Counted from the first letter of the stretch, positions 30,194 to 39,438 are shown. The stretch: DNA of 64,000 nt from Knoellia remsis (GCF_003002895.1 NZ_PVTI01000003.1:157063-221062); one strand, 5' to 3'. Translations and numbers: made by a program. The notes: a model not told the origin generated them from the sequence alone.

Positions 30194-30273
30194 TCCACTT
30201 GGGTGAGTTCGGGACACACCCGTCCAATTGGGTGAGATCGGGACACACCCGTCCAATTGGGTGAGATCGGGAC
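30194..30273. repeat. 29-bp tandem repeat, about 2.75 copies, in a convergent intergenic gap
   Basis: Units start at 30194, 30223 and 30252 (last partial). The first unit differs by two substitutions; the second and third agree across the shared part. Each unit carries CACCC-N8(with CAATT)-GGGTG, so every copy can fold as a small hairpin. Position between two convergent stops suggests terminator-like use. Confidence 0.85.
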
Positions 30274-30281
30274 GGCGAAGG

Positions 30282-31472
30282 TCAGGGGGAGCTCGCGCAG
30301 GACGGGAGGTCGTTGCCCTTGCCCGCGGCAATGGCCTCGACGGCGTCGAGTGCCTCGGTGAACGTGCCGACGCGCACCACCCGCAGCCCGTCGGGGACGT
30401 GGCCGACGACCTCGCCGCAGTTGTCCTCAGGCGCGAGGAACCACTCGGCTCCCCCGTCCTTGGCGCCGGAGAGCTTCTGCCGGATGCCGCCGATCGGACC
30501 GACCGTCTCGTCGGGGCTCATCGTGCCGGTGCCGGCGATCTGCTTGCCGCCGGTGAGGTCTCCCGGGGTGAGCACGTCGTAGACCGCGAGGCTGAACATC
30601 GTTCCGGCGGAAGGGCCCCCGACTCCCCCGGCGGTGATCGTCACGTCGACCGGCAGCTCGTAGTCGCGGCCGAGGAGGACGCCGATGATCGTCGTCCCGT
30701 CGTTGTCGCGGGTGGGGACCGAGAGGGTCTGCTCCTTGCCGTCCCGGCGCACGACGACGCTCACCGGGGTGCCGGCCTTCGTGGCGCGCACGGCCCCCTG
30801 GACGGCGCTCGCGTCGTCGGCGGGCTTGCCCGCGACACTGACGAACTGGTCCCCCGCCTTGAGGACGCCCGTGGCGGGCGAGCCCTCGGGCACCTGCGAG
30901 ACGACGACCTTCTCGGGCACGGTGCGGCCGGTCTCGCGCAGGGCGACCGCGGCCGCCACCTCCTGCGAGTCCACCATCTCCGCGGCGTTCTCCTGCTGGA
31001 TCTGCTCACGGGTCGTGGCCTCGGGGTAGATCTGCTCGCGCGGGAAGATCTCGTAGTCCTTGCGCAGCGCCGCCTCGGCGAGGTCGAACGCGTTGACGCG
31101 CACGCCGGGACCACCGACGACGCGGACCGTCGTGAAGTCCAGCGTGCCCTTGGCCGGGTATGCCGTGGCCCCCTTGACCTGGATGATCGGCTTGCCGTCG
31201 AGCTCACCGAGGGTGTTGGTCACGGGACCGGGCTGGAGGACGACGTAGGGCAGCGGGATGAACGAGACGACCCCGCCGGCGACGATGAGGACGAAGAGCA
31301 GGGTGAGCAGGGTCGAGCTGCGACGCCCCACGGCATACGGGTCGGCCTGGGTGACCGGTCCCCCGACCGGTGACGTCGGTCCGTATGCCGCGTCGTGCGT
31401 CGGTGAGAGCGGGTCGCCACCGGGCTGGGTCGCCTGCGGGGTCCACGGCCGGTTGCGGCGCAGGCGCCTCAC
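30282..31472 (-). CDS. Membrane-anchored PDZ and Lon-like (S16) serine protease
   Basis: 396 aa: a short cytoplasmic N-terminus, one transmembrane helix (LLTLLFVLIVAGGVV), a PDZ domain around VVVSQVPEGSPATGVLKAGD, and a C-terminal S16 protease domain. The catalytic Ser is in GGPSAGTMFSLAVYD and the Lys in GGIRQKLSG, so the dyad is intact. It corresponds to the Rv3194c type. GTG 31472 overlaps the moaE stop (GTGA); an upstream ATG (31487) is an alternative. Confidence 0.9.
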   Translation of the reverse strand: MRRLRRNRPWTPQATQPGGDPLSPTHDAAYGPTSPVGGPVTQADPYAVGRRSSTLLTLLFVLIVAGGVVSFIPLPYVVLQPGPVTNTLGELDGKPIIQVKGATAYPAKGTLDFTTVRVVGGPGVRVNAFDLAEAALRKDYEIFPREQIYPEATTREQIQQENAAEMVDSQEVAAAVALRETGRTVPEKVVVSQVPEGSPATGVLKAGDQFVSVAGKPADDASAVQGAVRATKAGTPVSVVVRRDGKEQTLSVPTRDNDGTTIIGVLLGRDYELPVDVTITAGGVGGPSAGTMFSLAVYDVLTPGDLTGGKQIAGTGTMSPDETVGPIGGIRQKLSGAKDGGAEWFLAPEDNCGEVVGHVPDGLRVVRVGTFTEALDAVEAIAAGKGNDLPSCASSP

Positions 31473-31924
31473 GACAGCCCCACCCATTCGGCGCCACCGT
31501 CACCGAGGTGCTGGTGCTTCCAGATCGGGACCTCGGCCTTGAGCGTGTCGATGAGATCCCGGCACGCGGTGAAGGCGGCGTCGCGGTGCGGGGCCGAGGC
31601 CGCCACGACGACGGCCACGTCACCGACGCCCAGGTGCCCGCTGCGGTGCACCGCCGCGAGACGAACGGCGCCGGACCGGGCGGCGACGGCCTGCGCGACC
31701 TCCGCGAGACGCTGCTCTGCCGACGGGTGGACCGAGTAGTCCAGGGAGTCGACCTCCTGCCCGCGGTCGTGGTCGCGGACGACGCCGAGGAAGACCGCGA
31801 CTCCCCCACATGCGGGGTCCTGGACGGCAGCGACGACCTCGTCCAGCGAGAGGGCGTCCTCGCGGATGTCGGTCAGCACGACCTCGCCGGTCGCCGCTGC
31901 GGGTCCGGTGACGTTCTCGGGCAC
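31469..31924 (-). CDS. moaE: Molybdopterin synthase large subunit
   Basis: 151 aa; together with MoaD inserts two sulphurs into precursor Z during molybdenum cofactor synthesis. Motifs: GGVAVFLGVVRDHDRG, VAAVHRSGHLGVGDVAVVV, and the lysine-containing C-terminal segment AEVPIWKHQHLGDG. GTG 31924 has GAGGAGGAG close upstream. There is no moaD here. MoeZ at 53.8-55 kb could supply thiocarboxylate sulphur to MoaD, but that link is inference. Confidence 0.9.
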   Translation of the reverse strand: MPENVTGPAAATGEVVLTDIREDALSLDEVVAAVQDPACGGVAVFLGVVRDHDRGQEVDSLDYSVHPSAEQRLAEVAQAVAARSGAVRLAAVHRSGHLGVGDVAVVVAASAPHRDAAFTACRDLIDTLKAEVPIWKHQHLGDGGAEWVGLS

Positions 31925-32011
31925 GCGCTCCTCCTCGGAACTATCGCCGGGCCATCCGTGGTTGTGTACTGATGAGACCACATCACCTTGCCAGTCCCCT
32001 CAGGAGCCACC

Positions 32012-33469
32012 GTGAGCAACTCCCCCGACCGCCCCGACGAGCCCGAGGACAGCGGGCTGCCGCCGGAGCTCGAGCAGGTGCTGCGGGGCCTGACCGGTGG
32101 TCGTGACCTCGACCCGCAGATGGTCGAGATGATGCGCGGCATGGGCCTGGACCAGGTCGACCCGCAGATGCTCCAGATGGTTGCCGGCCAGGTGCAGCAG
32201 ATGTTCGCCGGGAGCGGTGACGACACGGGCTCCGTCGACCTCACCGTGGCCACCGACATGGCTCGCCGCACCGCGTCGGCGGATGCGGATCCCGTTGTCG
32301 CAGAAGCGGACTCGGCGGCAGTGCGTTCTGCCGTGGACGTCGCCGGCCTGTGGCTCGACGCCGTCACCGACCTCGACCACTCCGGTCTCGTGGGCCGGGC
32401 GTGGAGCCGGGCCGAGTGGGTCGAGGCGACGATGCCCGTGTGGCGTGAGCTCGTCGACCCGATCGCCGTCGGAGTGAGCGCCGCGATGGATGCAGCCCTC
32501 ACCAAGCAGCTCGGCGCTCTCGGCGAGCAGGGCCTGCCCGAGGGCATGGTCCCGCCCGGCATGAACCCGGCCGCGATGATGGGCCAGATGGCACCGATGC
32601 TGCGCCGCATGCAGGGCTCGATGTTCTCGGTCCAGCTGGGCCAGGCGGTCGGCACGCTCTCCGGCGAGATCCTCACCGGCGACGAGGTGTCGCTCCCGCT
32701 CGTCTCGGCGCCCGACGTCGTCCTCATGCCGGCGGCGGTGGCGCAGTTCGCCGACGGCCTCGACATCGACCTGCCCCAGGCCCGCCTGCTGCTCGCCGTG
32801 CGCGAGACCGCGCGCACGCGTCTCTTCCACGCCGTGCCGTGGATCGGGCCGCAGCTGCTCACCGCCGTGCAGGACTACGCCCGGGACACCTCGATCGACA
32901 CCGACGCCATCGAGGAGGGTCTGCGCACCATCGACCCCTCGGACCCCGAGGCCATGCAGCAGGCGCTCTCCGGGCGGCTCTTCGCGCCGCAGCAGTCGCC
33001 GGCGCAGAAGGCGGCACTCGCCCGGCTCGAGACCCTGCTCGCCCTCGTCGAGGGCTGGGTCGACGTCGTCACGGCTGCCGCGGTGAAGCAGCACCTCCCC
33101 CAGGCAGAGGCCCTCGGCGAGGCCGTCCGCCGTCGTCGCGCGAGCGGCGGACCTGCCGAGAAGACCTTCGCCGCGCTCGTCGGCCTCGAGCTGCGACCGC
33201 GCCGGCTGCGTGACGCCGCGAACCTCTTCGCCGCGCTGGAGTCCGCCGGTGGCGCCGAGCTGCGCGACGGTGCGTGGGCCCATCCGGACGTCGCTCCGGA
33301 CGCGAGCGATCTCGACGACGTCCTCGGCTACGTCGAGCGCGTGCGCGCCCGGTCGACGGACGGCGACGACCTCGACGCCGAGCTCGACGCGCTGTTGCGT
33401 GGGGAGCCGGGTGACGACGCGGCACGGGGTGACGAAGGCAGGCCGGGCGACGGGCCCACCCCCGCATGA
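32012..33469 (+). CDS. Zinc-dependent hydrolase, DUF2342 family (Rv3195 type)
   Basis: 485-aa actinobacterial DUF2342 protein, often labelled zinc-dependent metalloprotease or F420-associated hydrolase. Seen: an N-terminal Met/Gln-rich stretch (MVEMMRGMGLDQVDPQML) and a helix VRETARTRLFHAVPW, where many relatives carry the HxxxH-like zinc segment; here the classic His pair is not obvious. A C-terminal acidic tail rich in Asp/Gly follows. GTG 32012 has CAGGAG upstream. The following Nudix start overlaps its stop (ATGA). Confidence 0.82.
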   Translation: MSNSPDRPDEPEDSGLPPELEQVLRGLTGGRDLDPQMVEMMRGMGLDQVDPQMLQMVAGQVQQMFAGSGDDTGSVDLTVATDMARRTASADADPVVAEADSAAVRSAVDVAGLWLDAVTDLDHSGLVGRAWSRAEWVEATMPVWRELVDPIAVGVSAAMDAALTKQLGALGEQGLPEGMVPPGMNPAAMMGQMAPMLRRMQGSMFSVQLGQAVGTLSGEILTGDEVSLPLVSAPDVVLMPAAVAQFADGLDIDLPQARLLLAVRETARTRLFHAVPWIGPQLLTAVQDYARDTSIDTDAIEEGLRTIDPSDPEAMQQALSGRLFAPQQSPAQKAALARLETLLALVEGWVDVVTAAAVKQHLPQAEALGEAVRRRRASGGPAEKTFAALVGLELRPRRLRDAANLFAALESAGGAELRDGAWAHPDVAPDASDLDDVLGYVERVRARSTDGDDLDAELDALLRGEPGDDAARGDEGRPGDGPTPA

Positions 33470-34092
33470 CGGTCGGCGACACCGACGCCGCCGCCCCCGC
33501 CACCGGCGCGGTGAATCTGGCCCGGCGGTTCGCCCACCTGAGGTCCGACGCCATCGCGACGCTCGGTACGTGGCAGGCACCGGACGCATCCCAGGAACGG
33601 TTGCGGACGGCATACCTCGACCACCTCGAACGGCACCCCGCCGGTGTCGCCAAGGGCGGCCCGGAGGTCGGTGGTGTCCCCGCGCACCTCACCGCGAGCT
33701 GTCTCGTGATCTCCCCCGACGGCGGGCACGTCCTGCTCACGCACCACAAGCGCGCGCGGCAGTGGTTCCAGTTCGGCGGGCACCTCGAGCCCACGGACTC
33801 GACGCTGCTGGCCGCCGCAACGCGGGAGGGGCGTGAGGAGTCCGGGATCCCCACGGTGGCGCCCGCTCCGTACATCGTGCAGCTCGACCGACACGAGCTC
33901 CACGGCGACTTCCCGTGGTGCCGCGAGCACCTCGACGTGCGCTTCGCCGCCGTCATCGAACGCAACGCCGTGCCCGAGACGAGTGCCGAGTCCCTCGACG
34001 TCGCCTGGTGGCCGGTGGACGCGTTGCCCGAGGGCACGCGCGACGAGCTGAGCCGGCTCGTGGCGGCGGCGCGGGCGGCCCTGTCGCTCTAG
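33466..34092 (+). CDS. Nudix hydrolase
   Basis: 208 aa. The Nudix box runs from FGGHLEPTD to REGREESG; the RExxEExG core is intact, but the first Glu is Asp and the spacing is one residue longer than the textbook GX5EX7. The substrate is unknown. It is coupled to the DUF2342 gene by a 4-bp overlap. Its stop overlaps the convergent metallopeptidase stop by 4 bp. Confidence 0.85.
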   Translation: MTVGDTDAAAPATGAVNLARRFAHLRSDAIATLGTWQAPDASQERLRTAYLDHLERHPAGVAKGGPEVGGVPAHLTASCLVISPDGGHVLLTHHKRARQWFQFGGHLEPTDSTLLAAATREGREESGIPTVAPAPYIVQLDRHELHGDFPWCREHLDVRFAAVIERNAVPETSAESLDVAWWPVDALPEGTRDELSRLVAAARAALSL

Positions 34093-34655
34093 GGAGCCGG
34101 CGAGTCCCCGTCGGCGGCCGCGTCGGCGCCGTCGTCGTCGCTCTCGTCATCGATGTCGAGACCCTGCGCGAGCGCGACACCGTCGAGGAAGCCGCGCGCC
34201 CGCTCGAGCTTGGGATAGGACCGCAGCAGCGTCCAGAAGTCGCGTCCGTGGCCCCCGACGAGCAGATGGGCGAGCTCGTGGAGGATGACGTAGTCGACGA
34301 CGTAGTTCGGCATCCCGCGAAGCCGGTCCGAGAGCCGGATCGAGCCGTCCGACGGCGTGCAGCTGCCCCACCGCGAGCGCTGGTTCGAGACCCAGCGGAT
34401 GCTCTGCGGGCGGGCGTGACCGCCGAGGTAGCGGTCGGAGAGGGCCGCCGCCCGCGCCCGCAGGTCCTCGTCGCTGGGACGGCGTCGCTTCTCGCCGGCG
34501 GCGAGCCGCCGCAGCATGCGGTCCACCCAGAGGCGCTCCTCGGTGCGGGACATCGAGGCGGGGATGAGCACGACGACCCGGCCCCCCTCACGGCGTGCGC
34601 TCACCGTGCGGCGGCGCCGGGCGCTGCGCCGGACCTCGACGTCCTCGGTGCTCAC
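34089..34655 (-). CDS. YgjP-like (M48-type) metallopeptidase
   Basis: 188 aa. Zinc motif HELAH in YVILHELAHLLVGGHGRDFW, preceded by the family signature SRWGSCTPSDGSIRL. These proteins are often linked to restriction or DNA-repair genes, and the natural substrate is unknown. An acidic Asp/Ala tail ends the protein. GTG 34655 is chosen because the longer frame upstream is Pro/Arg-rich and unconserved. It diverges from the small zinc-ribbon gene. Confidence 0.88.
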   Translation of the reverse strand: MSTEDVEVRRSARRRRTVSARREGGRVVVLIPASMSRTEERLWVDRMLRRLAAGEKRRRPSDEDLRARAAALSDRYLGGHARPQSIRWVSNQRSRWGSCTPSDGSIRLSDRLRGMPNYVVDYVILHELAHLLVGGHGRDFWTLLRSYPKLERARGFLDGVALAQGLDIDDESDDDGADAAADGDSPAP

Positions 34656-34837
34656 GCACCCACGGTAGCCACTGGGGCGACACCCATCCCGTGTCGGCGA
34701 CACTCAGCGTGGCGTGAGCGTGCCCACGCAGGCGCGCGGACGGCATACCGTGTGACACAAGTGGCGAATGTGATCTGTGAGGTGTAAGTGACCCATGAGG
34801 CGGCAGGCGGCGCGGCACGCCCGCCCGCTGAGCGTGG

Positions 34838-34859
34838 CTGAGCACGAATCCGTGCTCAG
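34838..34859. promoter_or_regulatory. Possible operator palindrome upstream of the small zinc-ribbon gene
   Basis: CTGAGCACG-AATC-CGTGCTCAG, a 9-bp perfect inverted repeat about 6 bp before a TAGGGT -10-like box (34866). Placement over the -35/spacer would suit a repressor site, or it may fold as RNA from the other direction. Inferred only. Confidence 0.4.
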
Positions 34860-34921
34860 GCTGGTCTAGGGTTGATGCCGTCCTCGCCGCACACCTGCGG
34901 CACCACGACCAAGGAGTTCCA

Positions 34922-35083
34922 ATGGCTGACGAGACCTACAAGGGCGAGTTCTACTGCGTGAAGTGCAAGGAGAAGCGTGAGGCCGAGGGCAAGGTCGTCG
35001 TCTCGGACAACGGCCGTCGCATGGCCAAGGGCAAGTGCCCCGTCTGCGGCACCAACCTCAACCGCATCCTCGGCAAGGCCTGA
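34922..35083 (+). CDS. Small zinc-ribbon protein (DUF5679, 53 aa)
   Basis: Two CxxC pairs, FYCVKCKEK and KCPVCGTNL, frame a compact rubredoxin-like zinc ribbon in a basic 53-aa protein. AAGGAG lies six bases upstream of ATG 34922. It stands as a single gene with a strong terminator. DUF5679 proteins are common in Actinobacteria and their role is unknown. Confidence 0.88.
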   Translation: MADETYKGEFYCVKCKEKREAEGKVVVSDNGRRMAKGKCPVCGTNLNRILGKA

Positions 35084-35101
35084 GCGCCGCCCTCTCGTAG
35101 C

Positions 35102-35132
35102 AACGGCCCCGGTCCTCGTGACCGGGGCCGTT
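35102..35132 (+). terminator. Terminator after the zinc-ribbon gene
   Basis: 13-bp perfect stem (35102-35114 with 35120-35132) with a CTCGT loop. Confidence 0.88.
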
Positions 35133-35231
35133 CGCTGTCCGCGGGCGGGTGCGCGGTGGCCTGTGGATGACGCCCGCGCGGGTGGGCCGGCCTGTGCGAG
35201 ATTGGGCGGCACGAACCGGAGAGGGGGCCCG

Positions 35232-35843
35232 ATGACCGAGCCACTCATCGTCGTGGACGGCCGAGGGGGTCTGCCCGATGAGATCGTGCGCCAGCTGCGC
35301 CTGGCCGGCGCCGCGCGCATCCAGGGTGGTCCGTATGCCGCGGACGCCGCTGAGGCGCTGCTCGCCCTGAGCCCTCGCGAGCGTCCGCGCGTCGTCGTGT
35401 TCGTGGCCAACCGCACCGTGCCGACTCAGGCCACCGGACCGTGGCAGCACGCCGGGGTCCCACACCTGCCGGTCACCTGCGACGGTCGGGTCGCGACCGT
35501 CGGACCGCTCGTCGTGCCGAGCCGCAGCGCGTGCTGGGGCTGTCATGCCCTCACGATCCGCGACCTCGAGGCGGTGAGCAGCCTGCGCTCGAGCGGGTTC
35601 GTCCTCGACCCCGTCGCGCTCCCACCCGGCGGCCTCGGGCTGCTCACAGCATCGATCACCGCGACCGTGGCGCTCGCCGTGCTGGGCGGGGCCGTGCACC
35701 TCGCGGGAGTCTCGACCGAGATCGAGGTCGACGGGCCGACGGTGACCCACCGCCACTGGCCACGCCATCCCCTGTGCCGGACGTGCGGGGACCGAGGAGC
35801 AGCCGCGTGGCCGGCCACGGCACAGGACACAATGGCTGGGTGA
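35232..35843 (+). CDS. E1/cyclodehydratase-like zinc-cysteine protein (Rv3196 type)
   Basis: 203 aa. Two cysteine pairs, SACWGCHALT and LCRTCGDRG, resemble the structural zinc site of ThiF/MoeB-like and TOMM cyclodehydratase E1 domains. No ATP-binding GxGxxG or YcaO domain is present, so it is at most a fragment-like module. ATG 35232 is preceded by GAGGGGG. It overlaps the ABC1 kinase start (GTGA) and is probably expressed with it. Function not established. Confidence 0.7.
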   Translation: MTEPLIVVDGRGGLPDEIVRQLRLAGAARIQGGPYAADAAEALLALSPRERPRVVVFVANRTVPTQATGPWQHAGVPHLPVTCDGRVATVGPLVVPSRSACWGCHALTIRDLEAVSSLRSSGFVLDPVALPPGGLGLLTASITATVALAVLGGAVHLAGVSTEIEVDGPTVTHRHWPRHPLCRTCGDRGAAAWPATAQDTMAG

Positions 35844-37174
35844 GCGACATCCCCCGGCGGTCCCTGAGCCGCACCGCCCGGCTCGTCGGGCTGCCGCTCG
35901 GGCACGCGGGCCGGGCCGCGGTCGGGCTCGGCCGACGGGTCGGTGGCGCTCCCGCCGAGGCGGTGGCCGCCGAGCTGCAGGCCCGCACGGCCGAGCGGCT
36001 CTTCGCGGTCCTCGGGGAGCTCAAGGGCGGCGCGATGAAGTTCGGGCAGGCGCTCTCGGTCATGGAGGCGGCCATGCCCGAGGAGCTCGCCGGCCCGTAT
36101 CGCGCCACCCTCACCAAGCTGCAGGAGGCCGCGCCCCCGATGCCGGTGGCGCGCGTGCACGCGATCCTCGCCGACCAGCTCGGCCCACGATGGCGCACCT
36201 CGAAGTTCGAGTCCTTCGAGGACCGGCCTGTGGCGGCGGCCTCGATCGGCCAGGTCCACCGCGCGGTCTGGCGGGACGGACGCGACGTCGCGGTCAAGGT
36301 GCAGTACCCCGGGGCGGGAGCGGCGCTGCTCTCCGACATCAACCAGCTCTCCCGCGTCGCCCGGGTGGCGGGCGCGTGGATCCCCGGCATCGCGATGGGC
36401 CCGATCCTCGACGAGGTCCGCGCGCGGATGAGCGAGGAGCTCGACTACTCGCTCGAGGCGAAGAACCAGCGGGTCTTCGCGCGGGCGTTCCGTGACGACG
36501 AAGACGTGTTCGTGCCCGACGTGCTGGCGCAGTCACCGCAGGTCATCGTCTCGGAGTGGGTCTCGGGGCGGCCGCTGTCGGAGGTCATCGCGTCGGGGAC
36601 CCCCACCGAGCGCGACGAGGCGGCAACGCTCTACCTCGAGTTCCTGCTGCGCGGGCCGAACCGGGCCCGGCTGCTGCACGCCGACCCCCACCCGGGGAAC
36701 TTCCGGATCATGCCGGACGGCCGGCTCGGCGTGCTCGACTTCGGTGCGGTGAACCGGCTGCCGGACGGCATGCCCTCGACGACCGGCGAGCTCATCACGC
36801 ACACGCTGGCCGGTGACGCCGCCGGGCTCGGGGCGGTGCTGCGGCGGGACGGGTTCATCCGCCCGGGCATCGAGGTGTCCGACGAGGCGCTGCTCGGCTA
36901 CCTGTCGACGTTCGTCGAGCCGCTGGAGCACGAGGAGTTCACCTTCAGCCGCAGCTGGCTGCGGGCGGTCTCGGCGACGATCCAGGACCCGCGGCGCGAG
37001 GAGTTCATGGTGGGGCTGCGGTTCAACCTGCCGCCGGAGTTCATGCTCATCCATCGCGTGTGGCTCGGCAGCATCGGCGTGCTGTGCCAGGTCGGCGGGA
37101 CCGTGCCGATGCGCGAGCTCGTGTTCGCCCACGTCCCGGGCATCGACGAGTCGGCGATCCCCCCGGCTCGCTGA
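35840..37174 (+). CDS. ABC1/UbiB-family atypical kinase
   Basis: 444 aa. The KxGQ motif MKFGQALS, the Ala-rich loop VAAASIGQVH in place of the P-loop, VAVKVQYP with the ATP-binding lysine, HADPHPGN, and VLDFGAVN are all present. UbiB-like proteins support quinone or isoprenoid metabolism; this actinobacterium presumably uses menaquinone, so the substrate is open. There is no C-terminal transmembrane anchor. The next gene is convergent. Confidence 0.9.
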   Translation: MSDIPRRSLSRTARLVGLPLGHAGRAAVGLGRRVGGAPAEAVAAELQARTAERLFAVLGELKGGAMKFGQALSVMEAAMPEELAGPYRATLTKLQEAAPPMPVARVHAILADQLGPRWRTSKFESFEDRPVAAASIGQVHRAVWRDGRDVAVKVQYPGAGAALLSDINQLSRVARVAGAWIPGIAMGPILDEVRARMSEELDYSLEAKNQRVFARAFRDDEDVFVPDVLAQSPQVIVSEWVSGRPLSEVIASGTPTERDEAATLYLEFLLRGPNRARLLHADPHPGNFRIMPDGRLGVLDFGAVNRLPDGMPSTTGELITHTLAGDAAGLGAVLRRDGFIRPGIEVSDEALLGYLSTFVEPLEHEEFTFSRSWLRAVSATIQDPRREEFMVGLRFNLPPEFMLIHRVWLGSIGVLCQVGGTVPMRELVFAHVPGIDESAIPPAR

Positions 37175-37298
37175 CCTTTCCTCCCGCCGGCCGGCCGACC
37201 TCGGTGACGTCGTCGCGCAGGTGCGCGGACGGCATACGACACAGTCCGGCGTGTGAGCCCGTATGCGGCCCGCGAGCCATTTCGGGTCTCGGCGCCGG

Positions 37299-37874
37299 TC
37301 AGGCGTTGGCGGCCTTGGCTGCCGCCTTGGCGGACTTCTTGAAGTCGCGCACCTTCTGGAGGGACTCGGCGTCGACGACGTCGGCGACGGAGCGGAAGCT
37401 GCCCTCCTCGGCGTAGGCGCCGGCCGCCTTCTCCCAGCCGTCGGGGCGGACCTCGAGCTGCTTGGCGAGGAGCGCCACGAAGATCTTTGCCTTCTGCTCA
37501 CCGAAGCCGGGCAGGGCCTTGACCCGGGCGAAGAGCTCCTTGCCGTCGGCCGCGTCGGTCCAGATGCGGCTCGCATCGCCGTCGTAGTCGTCGCGCACCG
37601 TCGTCGCGAGCGCTTGGATGCGACCGGCCATCGACCTGCCGTAGCGGTGCACGGCGGGCGGGGTGGCGCACAGGTCGGCGAACGCCTCCGGCTCGGCCGC
37701 AGCGATGGCGTCCGGGTCGAGAGTGCCGAACCGCTCGAGCACCTTGGCCGGGCCGGCGAAGGCCCGCTCCATCGGGAACTGCTGGTCGAGGAGCATGCCT
37801 ACAAGGAGGGCGAACGGGTCCTCGCTGAGCACCTTGTCGGCGGCCGGGTTCTGGGCGATGGTCAACGACACCAT
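37299..37874 (-). CDS. HhH-GPD-type base-excision repair protein
   Basis: 191 aa. The helix-hairpin-helix is KALPGFGEQKAKIFVALLAK, followed by a downstream Asp in EVRPDGW that may be the catalytic residue. There is no C-terminal Fe-S cysteine cluster, unlike MutY/Nth. A Lys/Ala-rich tail ends the protein. ATG 37874 has a TACGCT -10-like box just upstream and no ribosome site, so it is likely leaderless. It is divergent from the MFS-spermidine synthase gene. The lesion is unknown. Confidence 0.85.
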   Translation of the reverse strand: MVSLTIAQNPAADKVLSEDPFALLVGMLLDQQFPMERAFAGPAKVLERFGTLDPDAIAAAEPEAFADLCATPPAVHRYGRSMAGRIQALATTVRDDYDGDASRIWTDAADGKELFARVKALPGFGEQKAKIFVALLAKQLEVRPDGWEKAAGAYAEEGSFRSVADVVDAESLQKVRDFKKSAKAAAKAANA

Positions 37875-37923
37875 GGGGTCAGCGTAGGCCCGGGGGTTCG
37901 GCGCGCCCCAAGGAAGGCCTGTC

Positions 37924-39438
37924 ATGATCGGCCGCGTGACCGCGTCGCAGCAGGACCCCTCGCCGCTCAGCCACCGCGCCGCGGTGGCGCTCGTCTTCGG
38001 CTCGTCCGCCGCGGTCCTCGTCGTCGAGATCGTGGCGCTGCGGCTGCTGGCGCCCTACCTCGGGCTCACCCTCGAGACGAGCACCCTCGTCATCGGCATC
38101 GCGCTCGCCGCGATCGCGCTCGGCTCATGGGCCGGCGGCCGGGCCGCCGATGCGACCGACCCGCGGCGGCTCATCGGCCCGGCGCTCGGAATCTCCGGTG
38201 CCGTCGTCGCGCTCACCCCGGCGCTCCTGCGCACCGTTGCCGAAGCCAGTCCGCCGATGCTGCTGTTCGCCGCGATGGTGGCGATCATGGTTCCGGGCAC
38301 GCTGCTCTCCGCGGTGACGCCGATCGCGACCAAGCTGCGACTGGACAGCCTCGAACGCACCGGCAGCGTCGTCGGCCAGCTCTCGGGTGTCGGCACGCTC
38401 GGTGCCATCGTCGGGACCGTCGTCACCGGCTTCGTGCTCATCTCGCGCGTGTCCGTCAGCGCCATCCTGCTCGGTCTCGGTGGCGTGCTCGTCCTGGCCG
38501 CTCTGCCGCTGCTGTGGCGCGCGCGGTCTCGTGCGGGTGCCGCCGCGCTCGCCGTCGCCGTCGGCGCCGGCGCACTGACTGCGGCCGTCGCACCGGGCGG
38601 CTGTCAGGTCGAGACGACCTACCACTGCGCCAACGTGACCACGGCGGGCAATGACACCCGCACCCTCCAGCTCGACAACCTCCGCCACTCCGCCGTCGAC
38701 CTCGACGACCCGACGTACCTCGAGTTCGAGTACATCCGGGCAATGGCCGCGGTCGTGGACACGGCCTTTCCCTCCGGTCAGGCGCTCGACGCCTACCACC
38801 TCGGCGCCGGCGGCCTCACCATCCCCCGCTACCTCGCGGCGCAACGTCCGGGCACGCAGAGCGTCGTGTCGGAGATCGACGGCGGGGTCGTGCGAATCAA
38901 CCAGGAGCGCCTCGCCATGGCCGATGTGCCGGGGCTCGACGTACGCGTCGAGGACGGTCGCATCGGCATGCGCCGCCTCGCCGACGACAGCCGCGACCTC
39001 GTCGTCGGCGACGCCTTCGGCGGCGTGAGCGTGCCGTGGCACCTCACGACCCGCGAGGCCCTGGGTGAGGTGCAGCGTGTGCTGCGACCCGATGGCGTCT
39101 ACGTCGTGAACCTCATCGACTACGGCGGGCAGGACTTCGCCCGCGCCGAGGTGGCGACGATGCGAGCCGTCTTCGACACCGTCCTCGTCGCCGGCGAGCC
39201 GCGCGACGTCGGCCTCGATGAGGCCACCGGCTCCGATGGTGGGAACCTCGTGGTCATCGCCTCCGACCGCTCGCTCGACCGGGCCGCGATCCAGGCGAGC
39301 CTCGACGAGAGGGACACCGGCTGGACCGTCCGCGACGAGGCCGGGACGCGCGACTGGGCCGGGGACGCCCGGGTGCTCACCGACGACTTCGCGCCCGTCG
39401 ACCAGCTGCTGCAGCCCTATGTGGCCACCGCCAGCTGA
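37924..39438 (+). CDS. Fused MFS-like membrane domain and spermidine-synthase-like domain
   Basis: 504 aa. About seven transmembrane helices (residues 20-225) precede a SAM-binding Rossmann domain. In the latter, AYHLGAGGLTIPRYL is the SAM loop, VVSEIDGGVV holds the acidic ribose ligand, and VVGDAFGG stands where spermidine synthases carry their catalytic Asp. Similar fusions occur in many Actinobacteria; the polyamine product has not been shown. GTG 37936 is an alternative start. Confidence 0.83.
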   Translation: MIGRVTASQQDPSPLSHRAAVALVFGSSAAVLVVEIVALRLLAPYLGLTLETSTLVIGIALAAIALGSWAGGRAADATDPRRLIGPALGISGAVVALTPALLRTVAEASPPMLLFAAMVAIMVPGTLLSAVTPIATKLRLDSLERTGSVVGQLSGVGTLGAIVGTVVTGFVLISRVSVSAILLGLGGVLVLAALPLLWRARSRAGAAALAVAVGAGALTAAVAPGGCQVETTYHCANVTTAGNDTRTLQLDNLRHSAVDLDDPTYLEFEYIRAMAAVVDTAFPSGQALDAYHLGAGGLTIPRYLAAQRPGTQSVVSEIDGGVVRINQERLAMADVPGLDVRVEDGRIGMRRLADDSRDLVVGDAFGGVSVPWHLTTREALGEVQRVLRPDGVYVVNLIDYGGQDFARAEVATMRAVFDTVLVAGEPRDVGLDEATGSDGGNLVVIASDRSLDRAAIQASLDERDTGWTVRDEAGTRDWAGDARVLTDDFAPVDQLLQPYVATAS

